Source: Actinokineospora spheciospongiae (GTDB taxonomy: Bacteria > Actinomycetota > Actinomycetes > Mycobacteriales > Pseudonocardiaceae). Taken from it: DNA of 35,170 bases. A program made the position numbers and the translations under genes. The stretch lies in NCBI RefSeq assembly GCF_000564855.1, contig NZ_AYXG01000142.1, positions 1 to 35,170 of the forward strand. The letters are read 5' to 3'. How positions within the stretch are numbered: position 1 is the first letter of the stretch; each line of letters begins with the position of its first letter. A model generated the notes under the pieces. It did not search any database. It was not told the origin of the DNA and saw only the letters and a program-made list of their open reading frames with translations. Positions 1 to 7,656 of this stretch are shown piece by piece.

Positions 1-1124
1 GGCCGCGGTGGTGTTCCTGAGCTGGGCGGACCTGCTGCTGCTGTTCTCACCGGCTCGTCGGCCAGGGGGACCTGCTGACCGGAGGGGCCTGCCAGCAGCC
101 CGGCGACCACGGCCGCCGCCACGGCGGCGGCGGACACGCTCGCCACCACCCCCTGGCGCACCGCCGACCCCGCCGCCGCGCCACCGGCTCCACCCGCGCC
201 TGTCGCCGCGCCGCCCGCGGCCGCCCCGGCAACCGCCGCCGCGCTGCCCGACGCCGCGTTGGCCGCCCCGGCCGCCGCCGCGGCGGCGCCGCCCGCGGCG
301 GTGAGGCCGGTCGTGGCCGAGCCGGAGAGGTAGGCGGCGACGGCCAGCGGGCCCAGGACCAGCGGGGCCACCCCGGCGCGCAGGCCACCGTTGACGTCGG
401 CCAGCTCCGCCGCCAGCGCCCGGCAGCGGTCGCACTCGTCCAGGTGCGCCTCGACCTGCGCGGTCTCCCGCTTCGCCAGGCCGCCGCGGACCCAGGTGCC
501 CAGCCGCTCGGCGGTGGCGTGGCAGTGCTCGTCGCTGGTGGAGGCCAGGTGGACCTGCAGGTACGCCTGCCGCAGGCCCTCGCGGGCGCGGTAGGCCAGC
601 GCGGAGACCCCGTTGGGCGTCAGGCCGAGGACCGGCGCCACCTGGGCCGGGGACTGGCCCTCGATCTCGGTGTGCCAGAGCACGGCCTGCCACCGCTCCG
701 GCAGCGTGCGGAACGCCCGGGCGGCGAGCGTGCGCTCCAGCCCCTCGACGGCCGTGTCGGCGAACGGCACGCTGACCGCCTCCGGGTTGACCCCGCTGGC
801 CTGGGTGACGTCGTCGACCAGGTCGACGCGGCGGTCGCGGCGGGTCTTGTCGTAGGCGGTGTGGCGCAGCGCGGTGAGCAGGTAGGCGCGGAACGCCGAG
901 TCGGGGCCGCGGCCCTGGCGCAGGGTGGCGAGGACCTTGGCGAACGCCTCGGAGACCAGGTCGTCGGCCTCGACCGACGAGCGGGCGAGCTGCCTGGCCA
1001 GGTTGCGGGCGGCACCGACGTGCCGCTCGTAGAGCGGCCCGTAGGCCGCGGTCCGCCCGTCGCGGACGGCCTCGATCAGCTCGGCATCGCTCGGGCCCTC
1101 CAGCCCGGCAGGCACGGTCGACAC
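1..1124 (-). CDS. Sigma-70/ECF-like sigma factor with C-terminal zinc finger and membrane tail (partial)
   Basis: The frame opens at a GTG at 1124 behind a strong GGGGGAGG ribosome binding site and stays open to the window edge, so the C-terminus is missing. Residues about 15-100 look like sigma region 2 (ADDLVSEAFAKVL, then YDKTRRDRRVDL), and residues about 130-195 like region 4 with a helix-turn-helix (QSPAQVAPVLGLTPNGVSAL). A zf-HC2-like anti-sigma finger follows: C201, then H227-x3-C231-x2-C234. After that comes a long Ala/Gly-rich stretch with one or two possible membrane segments (about 255-268, and a second near the window edge). The protein therefore looks like a sigma factor carrying its own ZAS-type inhibitory domain, probably membrane-tethered. 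It is divergent from the gene starting at 1261. The sigma assignment is strong; the regulatory mechanism is inference. Confidence 0.85.
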   Translation of the reverse strand, partial: MSTVPAGLEGPSDAELIEAVRDGRTAAYGPLYERHVGAARNLARQLARSSVEADDLVSEAFAKVLATLRQGRGPDSAFRAYLLTALRHTAYDKTRRDRRVDLVDDVTQASGVNPEAVSVPFADTAVEGLERTLAARAFRTLPERWQAVLWHTEIEGQSPAQVAPVLGLTPNGVSALAYRAREGLRQAYLQVHLASTSDEHCHATAERLGTWVRGGLAKRETAQVEAHLDECDRCRALAAELADVNGGLRAGVAPLVLGPLAVAAYLSGSATTGLTAAGGAAAAAAGAANAASGSAAAVAGAAAGGAATGAGGAGGAAAGSAVRQGVVASVSAAAVAAAVVAGLLAGPSGQQVPLADEPVRTAAAGPPSSGTPPR

Positions 1125-1260
1125 GGCCTCCCCCTTCGCCACCGCGGGTCAGTGTGACGGACGCGCGCGCCCGGCGGCATACGCCCACCCGATGGTGTGA
1201 TCGCGTCACGACCGGCCCACCGGCGCGTTTCCCCGTCGTCGACGGCGAGAGGACCACTCC

Positions 1261-2037
1261 ATGGTGGTGCGGGAGACCGGGATCGGGGCCGCGGACCTGC
1301 GGTCCCGCTGGCGCGCGGCCAGCCTGGCGGCGGGCTGGCGCTACCCGAGCGACTGGGCGACCGCCGAGGTCGACGCGGTCTGCCGGGCCGCCGCCGCGGG
1401 CACCGACCTGGCCGCCCCGCTGGCCGCGCTCGGTCGGGCGCGGGCGCACGGCGGCGCCTGCCTCGCGGAGACCCTCATCGACCTGGCCGCCCTGCACGCG
1501 GTGCTCACCGTGCCGGACGGCCTGGTCGCCCCGAACCCGGACGCGCTGCCGGTGGCGTTCCTGCGGCCCGCCGCGGAGGCGTGGGCCGAGGCCGCCACCC
1601 TGCCCGGCCGCACCGCCGACCCGCTGACCGGCCTGGCCACCCTCGACTACCTGCGGGTCCGGCTCGGCGAGGTCCACCGGCACGCGGGCAGGCACGGCCT
1701 GGCGCCGGACTGGATGGCGCTGCTGGTGGTGACCATCGACCTCAGCGCGGTGGTGGGCTGGTCGCGGCTGGTGGCGCAGGTGCTCGTCGCCGACGCGCTG
1801 CGGGAGGTGTTCGACGGCGGCGAGACCGTCGCCACCCTCGGCCCGTCGACCGCGGTCGTGCTCGCCCCGCGCGAGCCCGACCTGGGCGACCGCGCCATCG
1901 CGGCCTGGCGGCTGATCGCCGACCGGCTGGCCGCGGACCCGTCGCTCGTCGCCGCCCGCCTCGGGGCCCGGGTGGAGCGCCTGCCGGGGACGGAGGTCGA
2001 GGCGCTGCGCGTGCTGCGCGAGGTGGCCCGCGCCTGA
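1261..2037 (+). CDS. Degenerate GGDEF-like protein
   Basis: 258-aa soluble protein. The ATG at 1261 has a GAGAGG-type ribosome binding site. The C-terminal half begins with DPLTGL (residues 120-125), the usual entry motif of diguanylate cyclase domains, and continues with a VVTIDLS strand and ADALREVF helix in the expected order. Where the active-site GG[DE]EF should lie, the sequence reads LGPSTAVVLA (193-202), so catalytic residues are missing. The N-terminal half (1-115) is an Ala-rich helical region that I do not recognise. I infer a catalytically dead GGDEF fold, perhaps a nucleotide-binding or protein-interaction module; an unrelated actinobacterial hypothetical protein is the alternative. 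It is divergent from the sigma factor gene and could be co-regulated with it. Confidence 0.7.
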   Translation: MVVRETGIGAADLRSRWRAASLAAGWRYPSDWATAEVDAVCRAAAAGTDLAAPLAALGRARAHGGACLAETLIDLAALHAVLTVPDGLVAPNPDALPVAFLRPAAEAWAEAATLPGRTADPLTGLATLDYLRVRLGEVHRHAGRHGLAPDWMALLVVTIDLSAVVGWSRLVAQVLVADALREVFDGGETVATLGPSTAVVLAPREPDLGDRAIAAWRLIADRLAADPSLVAARLGARVERLPGTEVEALRVLREVARA

Positions 2038-2107
2038 CCGGGGACCTCACACGGGTTTCACGTGAATCCTCGGGCGCGTCGGTCGGGGATCGGGGCCGTG
2101 GTTTGCT

Positions 2108-3316
2108 GTGCGCGTGACGGAGCAGGCCGAGGGCGTCGGGGCGCCGCCACGCCCGCGCCGGGCCGCGTTGTCGGTGTTCCCCGCGCTGTGCGTGGTCGCC
2201 GGGATCGTGGGCTGGGCGCTGGGGTGGCACCTCGGGGTCGACAACGCGGTGTACCGGTCGGGCGCGGTGGCGCTGCTGCACGGCGAACCCCTCTACGACG
2301 CCATGTCGCTGAGCGCGGAGCCGTCCTGGGCGCGGCTGCCGTTCACCTACCCGCCGACGGCCGCGCTGCTGTTCATCCCGCTGGCGCTGGTGCCCACGCA
2401 GGTGGCCTGGGGCATCCTGGGGGCCATCACCGTCGCGTCCCTGACCGCGGTGGTCCGGCTGTCGATCGCCGCGCTGCCGGACCGGCCGCGGTGGATGGAC
2501 CCCGACCGGACCACGGTGGTGCTCGGGATCGCGCTGCTCGGCCTGGAACCGGTGTGGCGCACGCTGTTCCTCGGCCAGATCAACATGATCCTGATGCTCC
2601 TGGTCGTGGTGGACGTGCTGGTCCTGGGCGCGCGCGGCAACCGGTTCGGCGGGGTGCTGGTCGGCGTCGCGGCGGCGGTGAAGCTGACACCGCTGATCTT
2701 CGTGGCGCACCTGCTGGTGATCGGCCGCCGCTGGGACGCCCTGCGCGCGGTGGTCACGTTCCTGCTGCTGCAAGCGGTGATGTTCCTCTGGGTCCGGCAC
2801 GACGTGGTGGAGTTCTGGGGCACCGCGGTGCAGGACCCGCAGCGCATCGGCCCGATCTACTGGGCGGGCAACCAGTCCCTCAACGGCCTGGTCCTGCGGC
2901 TGACCGACAACGCCGACTGGTCCATGCGCGTGGTCGTCCCGATCGCCGTGGTGCTCGCGGTGCCGTGCGCGCTGTGGGTGCGCGGGCTCCGGCCGCTGCC
3001 CGCGCTGCTGGTGACGGCGTTCCTCGGGCTCCTGGTCAGCCCGGTGTCCTGGTCGCACCACTGGGTGTGGGTGGTGCCGCTGCTGGTGTTCCTGCTCTCC
3101 CGGATCGACGACCCGCGCGACCGGCGCGCCTGGTGGCCGGTCGCGGCGGTGGTCCTGGTGTTCGCGAGCTGCGTCCTGCTCGCCATGCGCAACGGCCTGG
3201 CCGTGGAGTTCGAGTGGACACCGCCGGAGTACGTGATCGGCAGCGCCTACCTGCTGGTGCCGCTGGTGGTCGGGGCGATCGCGCTGGTCAGGCGGGTCCG
3301 GGCGGCTCGCGGGTAG
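2108..3316 (+). CDS. GT87-family (DUF2029) polyprenol-phosphate-mannose-type mannosyltransferase
   Basis: 402-aa polytopic membrane protein with roughly ten hydrophobic segments. Family features are an early Asp in an outside loop after the first membrane helix (HLGVDNAVYRSG), then FTYPPTAALL, LGQINMIL, AAVKLTPLIF and SPVSWSHHWVW. These are the hallmarks of the GT-C fold GT87 proteins that use a polyprenyl-phosphate sugar donor on the periplasmic face, such as the mycobacterial PimE/Rv2181 class. The acceptor cannot be read from the sequence; lipoglycan or wall polymer mannosylation is plausible given the neighbourhood. The start is uncertain: GTG at 2108 and GTG at 2114 are both possible and neither has a clear ribosome binding site. 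It is followed 20 nt later by purK. Confidence 0.8.
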   Translation: MRVTEQAEGVGAPPRPRRAALSVFPALCVVAGIVGWALGWHLGVDNAVYRSGAVALLHGEPLYDAMSLSAEPSWARLPFTYPPTAALLFIPLALVPTQVAWGILGAITVASLTAVVRLSIAALPDRPRWMDPDRTTVVLGIALLGLEPVWRTLFLGQINMILMLLVVVDVLVLGARGNRFGGVLVGVAAAVKLTPLIFVAHLLVIGRRWDALRAVVTFLLLQAVMFLWVRHDVVEFWGTAVQDPQRIGPIYWAGNQSLNGLVLRLTDNADWSMRVVVPIAVVLAVPCALWVRGLRPLPALLVTAFLGLLVSPVSWSHHWVWVVPLLVFLLSRIDDPRDRRAWWPVAAVVLVFASCVLLAMRNGLAVEFEWTPPEYVIGSAYLLVPLVVGAIALVRRVRAARG

Positions 3317-3321
3317 CTGGG

Positions 3322-3327
3322 TAGAGT
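3322..3327 (+). promoter_or_regulatory. Probable -10 element (TAGAGT) for leaderless purK
   Basis: TAGAGT ends 9 nt before the purK GTG and there is no ribosome binding site between them. This is the usual arrangement for leaderless actinobacterial transcripts. No convincing -35 box is visible. Inference from spacing only. Confidence 0.4.
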
Positions 3328-3336
3328 CCCCTGCTC

Positions 3337-4521
3337 GTGGACCCACGCACCGGTTTCCCCGTGGTCGGGATGGTCGGCGGCGGTCAGTTGGCGCGGATGA
3401 CGCACCAGGCCGCCGTGACCCTCGGCCAGTCCCTGCACGTGCTCGCCGTCTCCGCCGACGAGCCCGCCCCGCTGGTCACGCCGAACACCACCCTCGGCCA
3501 CCACACCGACCTCGACGCCCTGCGCGGCTTCGCGGCCACGGTCGACGTGCTGACCTTCGACCACGAGCACGTCCCCACCGAGCACCTGCGCGCCCTGGTC
3601 GCCGACGGCGTCGAGGTCCGCCCCGGGCCGGACGCGCTGGTGCACGCCCAGGACAAGCTGGTGATGCGCCGCAAGCTCGCCGACCTCGACCTGCCGGTCC
3701 CCGCGTTCGTCGAGGTCACCGCCGCCGACGACCTGGTCTCCTTCGGCGACGCCCACGGCTGGCCGTGCGTGCTCAAGGCCGCCCGCGGCGGCTACGACGG
3801 CCGCGGCGTGTGGATGGTCGCCGACGCCACCGAGGCCGCCACCCTGGTCCCCGAACTCCTCGCCGCGGGCACCCCGCTGCTGGCGGAGGAGAAGGTCGAC
3901 ATGCGCCGGGAACTGGCCGCGCTGGTCGCCCGCTCCCCGTTCGGCCAGGGCGGCTGCTGGCCCCTGGTGGAGACCGTCCAGGTCGACGGGATCTGCGTCG
4001 AGGTCCTGGCACCCGCCCCGGACGTGTCCGCCGAGCAGTCCGAGGCCGCCCAGGACCTGGCGCTGCGCATCGCGAACGAACTGGGCGTCGTCGGCGTCAT
4101 GGCGGTCGAGCTGTTCGACACCCCCGGCGGCCTGGTCGTCAACGAACTCGCCATGCGCCCGCACAACTCCGGGCACTGGACCATCGAGGGCGCCCGCACC
4201 TCCCAGTTCGAACAACACCTGCGCGCCGTGCTCGACTACCCCCTGGGCGCCACCGACCCGGTGGCCCCGGCGGTGGTCATGGCCAACGTCCTCGGCGCCC
4301 CGACCGCCCCCACCATGGCCGTCGACGAGCGCCTGCACCACCTCTACGCCCGCTACCGCGACGCGAACGCCCACTTCTACGGCAAGCAGGAACGCCCCGG
4401 CCGCAAGGTCGGCCACGTCACCCTCCTCGGCGACTCCCTGCCGGAACTGCGCACCCGCGCCAAGCTCGCCGCCCACTGGCTGTCGCACGCCGAATGGCTC
4501 GACGGCCACGAGATCCACTAG
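3337..4521 (+). CDS. purK: N5-carboxyaminoimidazole ribonucleotide synthase PurK
   Basis: 394-aa ATP-grasp enzyme that converts AIR, ATP and bicarbonate to N5-CAIR in de novo purine synthesis. The N-terminal nucleotide fold reads VGMVGGGQLARM (about residues 10-21). The ATP-grasp core includes QDKLVMRRKLADLDLPVP, LKAARGGYDGRGV and the metal-binding ELAMRPHNSGHWT. Length is normal for the family. The GTG at 3337 is chosen because it lies directly downstream of a TAGAGT -10-like box. purE begins 9 nt after the stop, so the two form an operon. The purK-purE-acyl-CoA dehydrogenase order is conserved in mycobacteria. Confidence 0.97.
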   Translation: MDPRTGFPVVGMVGGGQLARMTHQAAVTLGQSLHVLAVSADEPAPLVTPNTTLGHHTDLDALRGFAATVDVLTFDHEHVPTEHLRALVADGVEVRPGPDALVHAQDKLVMRRKLADLDLPVPAFVEVTAADDLVSFGDAHGWPCVLKAARGGYDGRGVWMVADATEAATLVPELLAAGTPLLAEEKVDMRRELAALVARSPFGQGGCWPLVETVQVDGICVEVLAPAPDVSAEQSEAAQDLALRIANELGVVGVMAVELFDTPGGLVVNELAMRPHNSGHWTIEGARTSQFEQHLRAVLDYPLGATDPVAPAVVMANVLGAPTAPTMAVDERLHHLYARYRDANAHFYGKQERPGRKVGHVTLLGDSLPELRTRAKLAAHWLSHAEWLDGHEIH

Positions 4522-4530
4522 GAGCACCGG

Positions 4531-5031
4531 ATGACTGACCTGGCGCCGCGAGTCGGCCTGATCATGGGCAGCGACTCGGACTGGCCGGTCATGCGACTGG
4601 CCGCCGAAGCCCTCACCGAGTTCGGCGTCCCGCACGAGGTCAGCGTGGTCTCCGCGCACCGCACCCCGCAGCGGATGCTCGACTACGCCACCTCCGCCGC
4701 CGACCGCGGCCTGCGGGTGATCATCGCGGGGGCGGGCGGGGCCGCGCACCTGCCGGGCATGGTCGCTTCGGCCACGGTGCTGCCGGTCATCGGTGTGCCG
4801 GTGCCGCTGAAGTACCTGGACGGGATGGACTCGCTGCTGTCGATCGTGCAGATGCCCGCCGGTATCCCGGTGGCGACGGTGTCGGTGGGCGGGGCGCGCA
4901 ACGCCGGTCTGCTGGCGGTGCGCATCCTGGCGGCTGCGGACGAGGGGTTGCGGGAGCGGCTGGCGCAATTCTCCCGGGACCTGGAGGCGATGGTCCTGGA
5001 GAAGGACGCCAAGCTGCGGGCGTCGCTGTAG
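4531..5031 (+). CDS. purE: N5-CAIR mutase PurE
   Basis: 166-aa class I PurE, which isomerises N5-CAIR to CAIR in the cytosol as an octamer. GSDSDWPVM (13-21), SAHRTP (41-46) and the glycine-rich [12 protein letters not shown] (66-77) are the substrate-binding motifs; the SAHR histidine (43) is a family signature. The ATG at 4531 has an AGGAG site. Hairpins occur immediately after the stop, and a convergent gene follows. Confidence 0.97.
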   Translation: MTDLAPRVGLIMGSDSDWPVMRLAAEALTEFGVPHEVSVVSAHRTPQRMLDYATSAADRGLRVIIAGAGGAAHLPGMVASATVLPVIGVPVPLKYLDGMDSLLSIVQMPAGIPVATVSVGGARNAGLLAVRILAAADEGLRERLAQFSRDLEAMVLEKDAKLRASL

Positions 5032-5107
5032 GGCTCTTGGAGGAGCCGGGATTTCGTGGTGCCCGGTGGATCTGCTTGGTCGGAATTGCTTCCCGCCAAG
5101 CAGATCC
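5032..5107. terminator. Two hairpins between convergent purE and the 5135-5563 gene
   Basis: A small stem GGCTC/GAGCC (5032-5036, 5043-5047) follows the purE stop. A perfect 12-bp inverted repeat comes next, GGATCTGCTTGG (5068-5079) and CCAAGCAGATCC (5096-5107), with a 16-nt loop that can itself pair GGAA/TTCC. There is no long T-run, but the position between convergent genes fits a bidirectional terminator. Confidence 0.6.
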
Positions 5108-5134
5108 TTCCGATTTCGGGAGCGCACGGGTGTG

Positions 5135-5563
5135 TCAGAGCACCGACCTCAGGACAAGCCCCGCGATCTCGCCGCGTTCGCTGTCGCTGTCGCCGTAGTC
5201 GGTGTAGTCCACCTTCTGTTCGCCTGCTGCCCCGGTGTCTTCCCTCGTGGTCGGCTCGTCCCACGCCACCACCCTGGGTGCGGCGGAACTCCCGATGATG
5301 ACGCGGTGCTCCTGTGGCAACTGCGGCAAGTCCTTGACGTTGCCACTCGCCATGAGGCCCTGGTTCTCCGTCAACTCGTCAAGCGCGAACTCGAAGACTC
5401 GGACCAGCGTCCGCACAGCCTCCAACTCGATCGACAGCCGCACCCCCAAACCCGCGTGCAGGTTGCCCAAGGTCACGTCCAGGTAAGTTTCGTTGACCGA
5501 GAACTCGACCGGCCCTTCGATGATCTCCACGAGAAGTCCGGCGCTGATCGGTTTTTCTGGCAC
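5135..5563 (-). CDS. Small acidic protein of unknown function
   Basis: The chosen start is GTG 5563, preceded by AAGGAA at good spacing, giving 142 aa ([11 protein letters not shown]...). A longer frame reaches 5644 but runs into the upstream gene and lacks a ribosome binding site. The first about 70 residues alternate beta strands with a helix ([14 protein letters not shown], then [18 protein letters not shown]). The last about 70 are polar and acidic ([14 protein letters not shown]) and look disordered. I recognise no family. It starts 20 nt after the zinc-ribbon gene on the same strand, so the two are probably co-transcribed. Base composition is lower in GC than the surrounding housekeeping genes, suggesting transfer. 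Confidence 0.65.
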   Translation of the reverse strand: MPEKPISAGLLVEIIEGPVEFSVNETYLDVTLGNLHAGLGVRLSIELEAVRTLVRVFEFALDELTENQGLMASGNVKDLPQLPQEHRVIIGSSAAPRVVAWDEPTTREDTGAAGEQKVDYTDYGDSDSERGEIAGLVLRSVL

Positions 5564-5583
5564 GGCATTTTCCTTAATGAGAC

Positions 5584-6268
5584 TCAGCGGTCGACGATCG
5601 TGCAATCGCCCAGTTCTCGAAGCAGCTTGGATGCGACAGTCCACCGGATCGCCGGGCTGTCGAAGGCCACAGCCTGATCGGTCGCAGGCCAGGGCAATGG
5701 TCTCCCTGCTCGATAGACCAGCCCTTGCACCCCGTACTCAGGCCAGTGCCGGACCCGCAGGGCGACGTGGCCGCGCCTCAACCGTGGGCAGGCGGACACC
5801 GACCACCGGGCACACGGCAGGCATATGGGGGGGTTCGGCCGCCACGAGGTTGTCAGGCCAGTCGGGTGAGTCTGTGATCGTGTCGCTGAGCAGCCACAAA
5901 ACGCCGTCCTCGGTCTCATCGGCAGGGCCTGCGCACACCTGGCACAGCAGTCGCCGCATGGCACGCCTCTGCCGGTGGGTGTGGATGTCGGCGAACTGCG
6001 GGGTGCCCCGTCCGGGGCAAACCGTCACCCGATCCCACAGGACGCCCTGCTTGTCCCGATCAGCCAAGATCTCGTCCCAGTAAGCGATTCCACGTCCGGG
6101 GCGCTCGATGACCCTGGGAGGTTCGGCCGTCTCCCGGGACCACGTCGCCACGTAGGGAACGGCAGGGGTGGACGGCGGCCTCATGCCTTCGTCAGTCTTG
6201 AGCCGGGTTCGCCCGACGGGCATGGTTGTCAGTGTTTGGGCGCCCGCGATCGACGGTCTTGTACCCAT
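5584..6268 (-). pseudogene. Zinc-ribbon-like protein split by a frameshift in a 7-G tract
   Basis: The gene starts with ATG at 6268 behind GGGGAGA. It reads a coherent protein through residue 147, including a first zinc knuckle C109-x2-C112 (LLCQVCAG). At the run of seven C on the coding strand (plus-strand 5827-5833) the frame then slips. As sequenced, the product continues as HMPAVCPVV and stops after 176 aa. With one C fewer it continues ICLPCARWSV with a second C-x2-C knuckle and a normal-looking C-terminus (AFDSPAIRWT...ELGDCTIVDR), giving 227 aa. From memory, proteins of this general layout accompany XRE regulators in many actinomycetes; their function is not established. Either the gene is broken or phase-variable, or the run is a sequencing error. 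The continuous 5584-6268 extent is given here. Confidence 0.75.
5827..5833. other. 7-bp G homopolymer at the frameshift site
   Basis: Seven consecutive G on the plus strand (CCCCCCC on the coding strand). Removing one base restores a 227-aa reading frame with paired C-x2-C motifs on both sides of the tract. Confidence 0.9.
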
Positions 6269-6375
6269 GAAAGTCTCCCCTGTGGTCTCGCATCGGCTGG
6301 GCGGTCACCGGCCGCCAACTTTGGTGCCGACCGGCCTCAACCGGCGGATTTGCCGACTACTGAAACGGTAGGGGC

Positions 6376-6408
6376 TGTCACTACGCGTGAGTGTCAGTAA
6401 AAGTGTCA
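6376..6408. promoter_or_regulatory. Three TGTCA repeats in the divergent promoter region
   Basis: TGTCA occurs at 6376-6380, 6392-6396 and 6404-6408, the last two within AGTGTCAGTAAAAGTGTCA. The region separates the zinc-ribbon gene (minus strand) from the XRE/TPR gene (plus strand). On the minus strand the last repeat reads TTGACA and could double as a -35 box. The arrangement suggests an operator for the adjacent XRE regulator; this is inference. Confidence 0.4.
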
Positions 6409-6471
6409 ATCTGTTCAGGTGGGCCGGCTCGGTACGCTAGACCTTGGACGTCCCCGATCGGGAAGGTCGCC

Positions 6472-7656
6472 ATGTCGGACCACAACGTCGCTCACAACAT
6501 CAAGATGGGGCGTGCCGCACGCAGGTGGACGCAGCCCCGCTTCGCCTCGCTGATCGACTTCTCCGTCTCCACGGTCAGGAAAGTCGAGCAGGGGGTCATG
6601 CCGCCGTCGCCTGGATTCATCGCCAAGGCGGCCAAGGTCCTCGAAGTCTTCCCTGAGCAACTACAGGGCATACCGTTCCTGGACACCATCAACCAGGACG
6701 GTCCGCTCGTCGGGATGGTCGACCTTCGCGCAATCCTCGCCGAGGGCAACTACGTCCGAGCGGAAGAACCCGATCCGCTACCGCAGATGGTCGCTGAACT
6801 CGACCATGTCAAAACCCTCTACCGCAATGACAGGGGCCGTCAAGCCCTGGCAGCGCTTCCCCAGCTCATCCGCAAGTTCTACGGCGCCCTGCGCGATGCT
6901 TCCACCGATACCGGGCGCGGGCGGATCTTCTCGCACCTCGCTGCCTGCTTCGTCACCGCCGAATGCCTGTGTCGCCGGTTCGGGTTCATGCACTTGGCCG
7001 CCCCCGCGCTCGACCGCCTGGAATGGGCGGCGGAGCAGGCCGACGACCCGCTCTACGCCGCCAAGGCCAAATTCCAGCGCTGCCGGATCTTGATGTACCT
7101 CGACTCGATTGACATCGGCCTCGCGCTCGCCGAGCAAGGTGTGGACCTCGTCGCGGGTGACGACGAGCCCGCCTTGGCGGTCCGTGGCTACGGGCACCTG
7201 TGCGGCGCCATCGCTGCCGCCCGGGGGCGACGACCCGACGTCGCCCGTGACCACATCACCGAGGCCCGCGAGCTCGCCACCCGTGTCGCAGGTGAGAGCG
7301 ACGCCTACGGAACCTTGTTCGGCGCCGCCAACGTCGAGATCCACGCGTGCGCCGTCGAACTCGAGGCGGGTGACCCCGGCAAGGCCGCGCTCCGGGGGAT
7401 GGCCCTCACCCTGCCCCCCACCATCGCCCCGCCACGGGCGGGCCACCACTGGCAGGACACGGCCCGGGCGTTCCTGCTGGTCGGCAACCCGGCGAAAGCG
7501 CTTGAATCCCTCGGCCGCGCCCGCCAGGCAGCCCCCCAGCAAACCCGCCTGCACCCCGGGGTCCGGGAGACCCTGCGCGGGATCGCCGTCGCCGAGCGCC
7601 GCGCGACCGACAGCCTGGCCAACTTCGCGGGCTGGGTCGGCGTGAGATCCCTCTAG
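6472..7656 (+). CDS. XRE-family transcriptional regulator with TPR-like domain
   Basis: 394 aa from the ATG at 6472, which has a GGGAAGG site; an upstream in-frame ATG-less extension to 6391 is unlikely. Residues about 5-60 form a helix-turn-helix (NIKMGRAARRWTQPRFASLIDFSVSTVRKVEQG). The rest is an all-helical repeat region of the TPR type (for example ADDPLYAAKAKFQRCRILMY and PAKALESLGRARQAAP). Such proteins act as DNA-binding regulators that sense a ligand or peptide through the TPR part. It is divergent from the zinc-ribbon gene and converges on the acyl-CoA dehydrogenase at 7653; both stop codons share the tetranucleotide CTAG. Confidence 0.85.
   Translation: MSDHNVAHNIKMGRAARRWTQPRFASLIDFSVSTVRKVEQGVMPPSPGFIAKAAKVLEVFPEQLQGIPFLDTINQDGPLVGMVDLRAILAEGNYVRAEEPDPLPQMVAELDHVKTLYRNDRGRQALAALPQLIRKFYGALRDASTDTGRGRIFSHLAACFVTAECLCRRFGFMHLAAPALDRLEWAAEQADDPLYAAKAKFQRCRILMYLDSIDIGLALAEQGVDLVAGDDEPALAVRGYGHLCGAIAAARGRRPDVARDHITEARELATRVAGESDAYGTLFGAANVEIHACAVELEAGDPGKAALRGMALTLPPTIAPPRAGHHWQDTARAFLLVGNPAKALESLGRARQAAPQQTRLHPGVRETLRGIAVAERRATDSLANFAGWVGVRSL

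Noticed and set aside
1742-3346. Long minus-strand open frame opposite the GGDEF-like and GT87 genes
   Set aside because: Its product is a Pro/Arg/His-rich low-complexity shadow of high-GC coding sequence; the plus-strand proteins have clear family motifs.
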